Assembly: GCA_018896835.1 (NCBI GenBank)
Contig: JAHILS010000092.1
Coordinates: 1-12,730 of the forward strand
DNA: 12,730 bases
Direction: 5' to 3'
Source: Patescibacteria group bacterium
GTDB lineage: Bacteria; Patescibacteriota; Patescibacteriia; UBA9934
This document shows positions 1 through 4,060 of the stretch, one piece after another. The notes under the pieces were generated by a model. The model saw only the letters and a list, made by a program, of their open reading frames with translations, did no database searches and was not told where the DNA came from. The stretch's first letter is position 1; each line of letters starts with the position of its first letter. The translations under genes and the position numbers were made by a program.

Positions 1-1
1 C

Positions 2-427
2 GCCCCGGGGCTGACCGTCGGAACTGGGCTGGAGCGCGTGGGCATGGGCCTGGCGTTTCAGGGCACCTGGCGGGCCGAGCTCGGCGGGGAGCTGTCGGGA
101 CAGACCTGGGGCGGAAGCGCCCTGGTCTACGACCGCGACCTGCGCGGCCGTCCCAACCTGTCCGTGGGTGGCGGGATCGCGTACAACGCGACCCGCCTGG
201 TGGATGACGACAGCGTCATCCGCTACGCCGCCACCGGCCCGGGGATCAGCCTCGTGGCCATGGGGCGCCCCGGCCGTTTCGATGGGGACCACGTCCACGG
301 CCAGTGGGTCGTCCAGGCCACGATCTCGGCCACCCGAGTCTTCGCCTACGGGCAAGACTACGGGGTCGAGCCGGCGGTCAGCCTGAGCCTGGGCTTTGGC
401 CCGGCCGTGGTCAGCTGGGCGCGCTAG
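2..427 (+). CDS. C-terminal part of a GC-rich beta-strand-rich protein (partial)
   Basis: The frame is open from base 2, so the gene begins outside the window; 141 residues are visible, ending at the TAG at 425-427. A GTG at base 38 is an internal codon in the same frame, not a convincing start. The protein is rich in Gly and in alternating hydrophobic/polar stretches (for example SVGGGIAYNATR, SLSLGFGPAVVSW), with no Cys and no transmembrane helix. This pattern resembles the end of an outer-membrane beta-barrel or another all-beta surface protein. I do not recognise the family. Base use is strongly GC-rich, unlike the housekeeping genes from 3321 on, and like the two genes that follow. The stop codon lies inside the loop of a hairpin (414-434). 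A barrel would be odd in a single-membrane CPR cell, so the fold call is weak; that the frame is coding is better supported. Confidence 0.6.
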   Translation, partial: APGLTVGTGLERVGMGLAFQGTWRAELGGELSGQTWGGSALVYDRDLRGRPNLSVGGGIAYNATRLVDDDSVIRYAATGPGISLVAMGRPGRFDGDHVHGQWVVQATISATRVFAYGQDYGVEPAVSLSLGFGPAVVSWAR

Positions 428-506
428 GCCCAGCAACAACCTAATTTCCGTGGCAGGTCGCAACAACGACCAACCCCACCCCGCAACTAGCGTTGCGGCC
501 TGCCAC
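414..506 (+). ncRNA. 3' structured element with two hairpins and complementary loops
   Basis: Hairpin P1 has a 7-bp stem GCTGGGC/GCCCAGC (414-420 with 428-434) and a 7-nt loop GCGCTAG (421-427) that includes the stop codon. After a 15-nt linker comes P2: GTGGCAGG/CCTGCCAC (450-457 with 499-506), containing an inner hairpin CCGCAA/TTGCGG (481-486 with 493-498) with loop CTAGCG (487-492). That loop is the exact complement of CGCTAG (422-427), so a 6-bp loop-loop contact is possible. The 23 nt at 458-480 could form a further small hairpin GGTCG/CGACC. The same order and the GGCAGG/CCTGCC stem recur after the gene ending at 2677. The function is unknown; this is a structural inference from the sequence. 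Confidence 0.55.
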
Positions 507-525
507 ACCCTTTTCCTACTTCCTT

Positions 526-572
526 ACGTCCCCCGCGAGATCGAATCTCCGGGGGCGTTCGCTATTTATATG
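526..572 (+). terminator. GC-rich terminator-like hairpin with CGA loop
   Basis: ACG (526-528) and CCCCCG (530-535) pair with CGGGGG (550-555) and CGT (556-558); inside, GAGAT (537-541) pairs with ATCTC (545-549) around loop CGA. It is followed by TTCGCTATTTATATG rather than a plain U-tract. The hairpin at 1442-1475 has the same design and the same TTCGCTATT tail, with a different inner stem. It probably ends the transcript of the upstream gene. Confidence 0.6.
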
Positions 573-591
573 AAATATCATCATATTTCCC

Positions 592-614
592 ATCCCCTGG
601 TTTAACCAGGGGAT
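592..614. repeat. Short near-perfect palindrome
   Basis: ATCCCCTGGTT (592-602) and AACCAGGGGAT (604-614) are perfect inverted repeats around one T, in the AT-rich spacer between two GC-rich genes. It could be a second, bidirectional terminator or a small repeat unit. No other copy is seen in the window. Confidence 0.5.
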
Positions 615-682
615 CCAGGTCTTGTTTTTTGCTTATTAACCGCGTAAATCAAGCATTATTTGCAAATTTGACACAGCTTTAC

Positions 683-711
683 TTGACATATTCCATAATT
701 ATTGCTAAGGT
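683..711 (+). promoter_or_regulatory. Sigma-70-type promoter for the lipoprotein gene at 876
   Basis: The -35 is TTGACA (683-688), the spacer 17 nt, and the -10 TAAGGT (706-711), predicting a start near 718 and a leader of about 158 nt. A second TTGACA at 668-673 lies just upstream and could serve an alternative -10. The -10 is a weak match, so the exact start is uncertain. Confidence 0.5.
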
Positions 712-717
712 CCCATG

Positions 718-875
718 TTCCTTAAATGGCTGGAAGGTAGGTTCATCTTGGCACCTGGAACGTTTAATGATAGACGTTTGAGGCGCTGAGATGATCGGTT
801 TCATCCTCGGCTGACCATGCCCAAGCCCAAGGCGGGCATGGCTGGTCGAACCCACCCCTGGCGCGGAGGAATCCA
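718..875 (+). promoter_or_regulatory. Structured leader with Shine-Dalgarno
   Basis: The leader holds a hairpin with arms GCTGAG+ATGA (785-794) and TCAT+bulged C+CTCGGC (801-811), including one G-U pair. Next comes CCATGCCC/GGGCATGG (815-822 with 834-841), then a strong Shine-Dalgarno GGAGGA (865-870) five bases before the ATG at 876. A hairpin of the same design with compensating changes stands in the leader of the next lipoprotein gene (1886-1912 and 1937-1957). The pairing favours plus-strand RNA. It may control translation or stability; the ligand or partner is unknown. Confidence 0.5.
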
Positions 876-1418
876 ATGCGCAAGATGTCCCTGGCGTCCC
901 CCCTCGTCCTCGCGGCCCTCACGGGCTGCGGCGACATCACCCACAACTTCATCGACGACACCGGCGCCGACTTCTGCGACGCCGACGACATGGACTGCGA
1001 CGGCGTCACCGATGGCTCGGACTCCGACGAGGTGATCGGCCCGATCGCCGACTATCCGGGTGAGGTCTGGTTCTCCACCGGCACGCTGAACTTTCCCTGG
1101 TTCGGCGAGGCCATGACCTTCGAGTGCCATGATCGCTGGGGTACGGACCTCGAGTTCGTGTGGGACTCGTTCATCTTCACCGACGACGACCAGACCTACC
1201 AGAACACCTGGCTCTACGGCCTGCTGGACGACCGCGCCACAGAGGGTGCCTGGCTGTGTGCCTTCACCCGCGAGGGCAAGTCCGTGCTGGACATGACCAA
1301 GGGGAACGATCCCCTGGTCTGGACGCCCAAGAGCGTCTGCATCCAGAAGATCAACACCGCCGGACTCTACGAGGAGCCCGGCAACAACTCCTGCGACGAC
1401 GTCCACGTCTCCTGGTAG
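876..1418 (+). CDS. Putative Asp-rich lipoprotein
   Basis: The 180-residue protein starts at the ATG placed five bases after GGAGGA. The N-terminus MRKMSLASPLVLAALTGC has positive residues, a hydrophobic core and a lipobox LTGC with the lipidated Cys at position 18, so export and lipid anchoring are likely. Residues 19-55 are Asp-rich with two Cys (FCDADDMDCDGVTDGSDSD), resembling calcium-binding thrombospondin type 3-like linkers. The rest (about 60-180) is rich in Trp, Phe and Asp with four further Cys, and reads as a small secreted domain. I do not recognise its family. It is GC-rich, has its own promoter, leader and terminator, and is not in an operon. Such lipoproteins are common in Myxococcota and related Gram-negatives, so transfer or shared style is possible. 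That it is a lipoprotein is fairly secure; its job is unknown. Confidence 0.75.
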   Translation: MRKMSLASPLVLAALTGCGDITHNFIDDTGADFCDADDMDCDGVTDGSDSDEVIGPIADYPGEVWFSTGTLNFPWFGEAMTFECHDRWGTDLEFVWDSFIFTDDDQTYQNTWLYGLLDDRATEGAWLCAFTREGKSVLDMTKGNDPLVWTPKSVCIQKINTAGLYEEPGNNSCDDVHVSW

Positions 1419-1434
1419 GCGCCCCCGGCCTACC
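1414..1434 (+). ncRNA. P1-type hairpin over the stop codon
   Basis: GGTAGGC (1414-1420) pairs with GCCTACC (1428-1434) around a 7-nt loop GCCCCCG (1421-1427). The stop TAG (1416-1418) lies in the 5' arm. Stem and loop lengths equal those of the hairpin at 414-434. The loop is identical to part of the 5' arm of the following terminator hairpin (1444-1450) and complementary to its 3' arm (1467-1473), so the two could compete. There is no separate second hairpin here. Confidence 0.5.
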
Positions 1435-1441
1435 GCGTCCT

Positions 1442-1483
1442 ACGCCCCCGTGTGTACCGAGTACACCGGGGGCGTTCGCTATT
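1442..1483 (+). terminator. GC-rich terminator-like hairpin with CGA loop
   Basis: ACGCCCCCG (1442-1450) pairs with CGGGGGCGT (1467-1475). After a bulged T, GTGTAC (1452-1457) pairs with GTACAC (1461-1466) around loop CGA. The tail TTCGCTATT matches that at 558-567. Compared with the hairpin at 526-558 the inner stem differs on both arms, which is covariation within a conserved frame. Confidence 0.65.
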
Positions 1484-1495
1484 AAGTTGAAAAAT

Positions 1496-1586
1496 ACAGA
1501 CCACCCCTCACCCCTCCTTAGAAAGGAGGGGAATTGAGTTTTGCCTCGCCCCTCCCTCTAAGAAGGGGGAGTAAGAGGGGGTCTGT
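1496..1586. repeat. MITE-like palindromic element, copy 1
   Basis: The 91-bp element is bounded by ACAGACC and GGTCTGT. It contains two hairpins: CCCCTCCTT/AAGGAGGGG-like (about 1511-1531) and CCCCTCC/GGGGG-like (about 1549-1571). The copy at 2965-3077 shares both ends and the right hairpin but has a different left hairpin. No coding capacity is seen. Short elements of this kind are, as I recall, frequent in CPR intergenic DNA. Confidence 0.6.
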
Positions 1587-1609
1587 GTATTCGGGGCATT
1601 CGCATTTCC

Positions 1610-1650
1610 GGATAATAAGTCCTATAGGTCTTATATGACTTATAGGGCGT
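1610..1650. repeat. Small inverted repeat around ATAAGTC / GACTTAT
   Basis: ATAAGTC and GACTTAT form inverted arms around CTATAGGTCTTATAT, with nested TATAGG repeats. It is AT-rich intergenic DNA between two GC-rich genes, and probably a small dispersed repeat. No other copy is in the window. Confidence 0.35.
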
Positions 1651-1676
1651 TATATTTTTTAGTTGAACAATTTGTG

Positions 1677-1722
1677 CAAATTAACCCACTTTGGGCCGAT
1701 CGGCCCAAAGTGGGTTAATTTG
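1677..1722. repeat. 46-bp perfect palindrome
   Basis: The sequence is its own reverse complement over 46 bp with no spacer, centred between 1699 and 1700 on GGGCCGATCGGCCC and flanked by ACCCACTTT / AAAGTGGGT. It could extrude as a cruciform, act as a bidirectional terminator, or be a protein-binding or repeat sequence. It sits 76 bp upstream of the -35 of the gene at 1973. Confidence 0.85.
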
Positions 1723-1788
1723 GAAATTACTAGGAAGTAACAAGGCGCAAAAAATAGCAAAAAAGGCTAGTTTTAGTGCAATTAGTGT

Positions 1789-1826
1789 AATTGGCTATTG
1801 ACAAAATAGCCAATTTATGTTATTCT
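1789..1826 (+). promoter_or_regulatory. Promoter with overlapping inverted-repeat operator
   Basis: The -35 TTGACA (1798-1803), a 17-nt spacer and the -10 TATTCT (1821-1826) predict a start near 1833. The -35 is enclosed in a perfect 10-bp inverted repeat, AATTGGCTAT (1789-1798) and ATAGCCAATT (1806-1815), separated by 7 bp. This is what an operator for a dimeric repressor would look like; no regulator is assigned. Confidence 0.6.
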
Positions 1827-1832
1827 TCTGTG

Positions 1833-1972
1833 TTGCTTGAATGGCAGACATTTAGCTCGAAAGAGCGATGTAAGCTGTTCACAACGCCGAGCCCCCTCAC
1901 GGGGCGCTCGGCGCCCCTTTCAATGACAGAACAAGTCCACGCCCATGGCGGGCGTGGCAAATGGAGTGCGAG
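1833..1972 (+). promoter_or_regulatory. Structured leader with switchable hairpins and Shine-Dalgarno
   Basis: Features in order: (1) ACAT (1848-1851) with ATGT (1868-1871) enclosing GCTC-GAAA-GAGC (1855-1866), a GNRA-type tetraloop hairpin. (2) GCCGAGC+CCCC (1886-1896) with GGGG+bulged C+GCTCGGC (1901-1912). (3) An alternative GGGGCG/CGCCCC hairpin (1901-1906 with 1912-1917), followed by TTT, that excludes the second. (4) CCACGCCC/GGGCGTGG (1937-1944 with 1950-1957). (5) Shine-Dalgarno GGAG (1963-1966), six bases before ATG 1973. Items 2 and 4 have counterparts before the gene at 876. Confidence 0.5.
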
Positions 1973-2677
1973 ATGAATACCCACTACCTGATCCTCCTCG
2001 CCGGCATGATCGCCTGCGCCGACCCCACCACCGGTGGGGATCTCGACGACACCGGCATCACCAACCCCCGCGACAACCACGGCGGCCGTCCCGAAGGGGA
2101 CGCCGACGCGGATTCCGACGCGGACAGCGACACGGACTCCGACGCCGACAGCGACGCGGATGCCGACTCCGATGCCGACAGCGACGCGGACGCCGACGCC
2201 GACTCCGATGCCGACGCCGACGCCGACTCCGACGCCGACTCCGACGCGGACAGCGACGCGGACACGGACGCCGATGCCGACACGGACGTCATCGAGTTCT
2301 GTACGTCCTACCTGCAGTCGTACGACAGCCTGTCGCTCTGGCTGATCAGCTACGACCACAGCGGCAGGCAGCTCGACTACGCGTGGGGCAACGGATCCCC
2401 GGCCGGCACCAACTCCAACTCGAATCGCGTCTGCGGTGAGGTGGAGATCGATGCCGTCGGTGGCACCGTGAAGATCCAGGCCGAGCTCGTGGATGACGGG
2501 GCGTACTCCTACGCCGCGTACAACAACTGGTGCGAGTCCATCGAGTGGCTCCCCAGTTCCACGACCTTCGATGGCATCGTCATCACCAACGACATCACCA
2601 CCCTCACCTGGGACGGGGGTACGAACCCGGACTGTGACGAGGGCGGCGACGGCTGGTACCAATACACCAGCTACTAG
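1973..2677 (+). CDS. Putative lipoprotein with long Asp-Ser/Asp-Ala repeat
   Basis: I prefer the ATG at 1973 (234 residues) to the in-frame ATG at 1961, because GGAG at 1963-1966 then has normal spacing and the protein begins with a hydrophobic signal. MNTHYLILLAGMIAC ends in a lipobox-like MIAC (Cys 15); the lack of Lys/Arg before the core is unusual. Residues 43-103 are an almost pure two-residue repeat of Asp alternating with Ala, Ser or Thr, encoded by a 6-bp unit (about 2099-2287); this resembles Sdr-type or calcium-binding spacer stalks. The C-terminal region (104-234) has four Cys and many Tyr, Trp, Ser and Asn, and reads as a small extracellular beta domain of unknown family. Layout and GC content match the lipoprotein gene at 876. 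It is probably a surface protein on an acidic stalk. The repeat is prone to length change. Confidence 0.75.
   Translation: MNTHYLILLAGMIACADPTTGGDLDDTGITNPRDNHGGRPEGDADADSDADSDTDSDADSDADADSDADSDADADADSDADADADSDADSDADSDADTDADADTDVIEFCTSYLQSYDSLSLWLISYDHSGRQLDYAWGNGSPAGTNSNSNRVCGEVEIDAVGGTVKIQAELVDDGAYSYAAYNNWCESIEWLPSSTTFDGIVITNDITTLTWDGGTNPDCDEGGDGWYQYTSY
2099..2287 (+). repeat. 6-bp-unit repeat coding for Asp-X
   Basis: About thirty tandem degenerate units of the form GAY plus GCS, AGC, TCC or ACG encode Asp-Ala, Asp-Ser and Asp-Thr. Synonymous codons alternate (GCC/GCG, GAC/GAT), so the array is not a recent clean expansion. The regularity also creates long spurious open frames in other frames and on the other strand. 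Confidence 0.85.
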
Positions 2678-2682
2678 TCGCC

Positions 2683-2739
2683 CAGAGGTTCTAGGCCTCT
2701 GCGTCCACAACAACTCGGCAGGTGCCTAGAACACCTGCC
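2683..2739 (+). ncRNA. 3' structured element: two hairpins with perfectly complementary 7-nt loops
   Basis: P1 is CAGAGG/CCTCTG (2683-2688 with 2696-2701) with loop TTCTAGG (2689-2695). P2 is GGCAGGTG/CACCTGCC (2717-2724 with 2732-2739) with loop CCTAGAA (2725-2731). The loops are exact reverse complements over all seven positions, the geometry of a kissing-loop complex. The linker is 15 nt, the same length as in the element at 414-506, and both P2 stems contain GGCAGG/CCTGCC followed by ACA and pyrimidines. The element starts 5 nt after the stop codon. Function unknown. Confidence 0.65.
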
Positions 2740-2777
2740 ACAACCCCGCTCCTTCTTCCCTCAACTCACCCCCACGA

Positions 2778-2787
2778 AAGGAGGTGA
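2778..2787 (+). promoter_or_regulatory. Orphan perfect Shine-Dalgarno-like sequence
   Basis: AAGGAGGTGA is fully complementary to the usual 3' end of 16S rRNA, but no start codon follows at useful spacing; a terminator-like hairpin begins five bases later. TCACC (2766-2770) can pair with GGTGA (2783-2787) and hide it. It could be chance, a relic, or a functional part of the 3' element. Confidence 0.35.
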
Positions 2788-2791
2788 AACT

Positions 2792-2845
2792 AACGCCCCG
2801 CTATTAGACATACTGTCGAACGCGGGGCGTTATTCGTTTTATTTG
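2792..2845 (+). terminator. GC-rich terminator-like hairpin
   Basis: AACGCCCCGC (2792-2801) pairs with GCGGGGCGTT (2822-2831), 10 bp, with a possible GACA/TGTC mini-hairpin in the loop. The tail is ATTCGTTTTATTTG. It shares the ACGCCCC/GGGGCGT base with the hairpins at 526 and 1442. Confidence 0.65.
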
Positions 2846-2880
2846 TAGTTCTCATATTTTCCACCCCGGCGACAGTTATA

Positions 2881-2951
2881 GATCCTGAGCCTGTCGAGGG
2901 GGAGGGGCCTTTCTAGTATTTTAGAAGATCCCTCGCTACGCTCGGGATGGG
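2881..2951. repeat. Palindromic repeat remnant (TTAGAAGATCCCTC family)
   Basis: TTAGAAGATCCCTC followed by CTACGCTCGGGATGGG (2931-2951 in part) matches the reverse complement of the left arm of the element at 4676-4740 with a few changes. CCTGAGCCTGTCGAGGGG (2884-2901) is an inverted counterpart of the sequence at 3270-3288. The region appears to be stacked pieces of dispersed repeats. Confidence 0.5.
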
Positions 2952-2964
2952 AATAAGCAAGTTT

Positions 2965-3077
2965 ACAGACCACCCCTACCCCTAATAAAGCCCGGCGGAG
3001 CCGGGTCCGGCTTCGCCGGAGAGGGGACTTTTGTTTCGCTTCTCCCCCTTTCTAAGGGGGAGGCAGAGGGGGTCTAT
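2965..3077. repeat. MITE-like palindromic element, copy 2
   Basis: It is bounded by ACAGACC and GGTCTAT and shares ends and right hairpin (about 3042-3062) with the element at 1496-1586. Its left part carries the double hairpin CCCGGCGGAGCCGGG (2991-3005) plus CCGGCTTCGCCGG (3007-3019). A close relative of that double hairpin is at 10582-10611, so a hairpin module seems to have been swapped or inserted. Confidence 0.6.
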
Positions 3078-3108
3078 AAACTCGGAGTGGGCTGTGTATG
3101 TCGCTTGC

Positions 3109-3138
3109 ATTGACATTTTTGTCAATATTTTGTATTCT
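3109..3138 (+). promoter_or_regulatory. rpsB-tsf promoter
   Basis: The -35 TTGACA (3110-3115), 17-nt spacer and -10 TATTCT (3133-3138) predict a start near 3145 and a leader of about 175 nt. An inverted repeat ATTGACA-TTTT-TGTCAAT (3109-3126) overlaps the -35 and spacer and could bind a regulator. Confidence 0.65.
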
Positions 3139-3212
3139 CTTGCCATCGCAAGTTAAGCAAATATTAAATAATCAGGCCCGAGCGATGCTGATGCATTCTC
3201 CCATAATGCTGG

Positions 3213-3288
3213 ATTCCCACTTTCGTGGGAATGGCAGATGAGTGGGCACATCAGTACGGACCGTAGAAACCCTTCGACAGGCTCAGGG
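3213..3288. repeat. Two dispersed hairpin repeats inside the rpsB leader
   Basis: ATTCCCAC-TTTC-GTGGGAAT (3213-3232) belongs to a hairpin repeat type I recall from many unrelated bacterial genomes. CCCTTCGACAGGCTCAGGG (3270-3288) is another widespread short repeat, present inverted at 2884-2901. Both lie between the predicted promoter and the rpsB start, so they would be in the mRNA. Confidence 0.55.
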
Positions 3289-3320
3289 TTATCCCTCCTG
3301 TTGTCGGTAAAAAGAAACTT

Positions 3321-4046
3321 ATGCCAAACATACCTTCTTCCCAAGACCTACTCAAGGTCGGTGTCCACTTTGGTCACCGCACAGAGCGCTGGCATCCAAA
3401 AATGGAGCAGTACATATTTGGAACTCGCAAAGGAGTTCATATTATCGATGTTGAACAAACACGATCACAGTTGGAAAAAGCCCTTTCGTATGTGGAAGAG
3501 CTTGTCGCCCGTGGTGGTGTTATTTTATTTGCCAGCACAAAACCTCAGGCACAGGACCTGATTGCCAAGCATGCATTGGAGTGTGGTATGCCATATGTTA
3601 ATGGCCGATGGCTTGGAGGCACACTAACCAACTACAAAGAAATTCAAAAGTTGGTTAAGCGCTATTTGGACTTGAAAGATAAGCGCGACAAAGGTGAGCT
3701 TAAGAAGTACACCAAGTTTGAACAAGTGCAATTTGATCGTGAGATCGATGACTTGGAAGAACGTATTGGTGGAATCACAACCATGACCAAGGTTCCACAA
3801 GCTATGTTAGTCCTTGATATGCGAGTTGATAAAACAGCAGTTACCGAAGCTCGAAATACTGGCGTAAAAGTAATTGCCATTTGTGACACTAACGTTAATC
3901 CAGACGACGCTGATTATCCAATCCCAGCCAATGACGATTCGATCGGATCGCTGATGCTTATTACCAGATTGTTCGCGGACGCTGTAAAGGCTGGAAAGGC
4001 TCGCGCAAAAACTGCGCCAACAACACCCGCCCAAAATAAAAAATAA
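3321..4046 (+). CDS. rpsB: 30S ribosomal protein S2
   Basis: The 241-residue protein is close to the usual length of S2, a small-subunit protein that binds late near the neck of the 30S particle together with S1-type factors. The N-terminal signature is clear: VGVHFGHRTERWHPKM, then YIFGTRKGVHIIDVEQT. Other hallmarks are NGRWLGGTLTN and, later, the PQAMLVLD and VIAICDTNVNPDDADYPIPAND segments, with a basic tail ending in KAGKARAKTAPTTPAQNKK. No Shine-Dalgarno precedes the ATG at 3321, as for the other housekeeping genes here. It forms an operon with tsf eight bases downstream, the classical arrangement. The long leader with inserted repeats is a plausible place for autoregulation, but no S2-binding structure was recognised. 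Confidence 0.97.
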   Translation: MPNIPSSQDLLKVGVHFGHRTERWHPKMEQYIFGTRKGVHIIDVEQTRSQLEKALSYVEELVARGGVILFASTKPQAQDLIAKHALECGMPYVNGRWLGGTLTNYKEIQKLVKRYLDLKDKRDKGELKKYTKFEQVQFDREIDDLEERIGGITTMTKVPQAMLVLDMRVDKTAVTEARNTGVKVIAICDTNVNPDDADYPIPANDDSIGSLMLITRLFADAVKAGKARAKTAPTTPAQNKK

Positions 4047-4060
4047 TTATTACCATGCTT

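Noticed and set aside
414..572. Integron attC sites at the ends of the GC-rich genes
   Set aside because: One gene per module with a palindromic 3' end recalls gene cassettes, but I see no GTTRRRY/RYYYAAC core pairs at consistent positions and no integrase, and each module has its own promoter.
428..875. Assembly chimera between a high-GC and a low-GC genome
   Set aside because: It cannot be excluded without reads, but GC-rich genes alternate repeatedly with AT-rich spacers, share tails and leader motifs, and a fourth one lies beyond the housekeeping block, which a single misjoin would not produce.
801..1406. Minus-strand open frame (201 aa) opposite the lipoprotein gene
   Set aside because: It is an antisense frame kept open by GC-rich codons; the plus strand has the signal peptide, Shine-Dalgarno and promoter.
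1973..1987. Alternative start at 1961 for the Asp-repeat lipoprotein
   Set aside because: It would place the ATG within the Shine-Dalgarno GGAG region and add four residues before the signal peptide; the 1973 ATG has correct spacing.
1820..2713. Long minus-strand open frame (297 aa) opposite the Asp-repeat gene
   Set aside because: Its Val-Gly/Val-Arg repeat is the antisense shadow of the Asp-X codon repeat; it has no Shine-Dalgarno and overlaps the promoter, leader and terminator structures of the plus gene.
1496..3077. CRISPR array
   Set aside because: The repeats are palindromic elements in only two or three copies with unequal spacing and different inner sequence, without regular spacers or cas genes.
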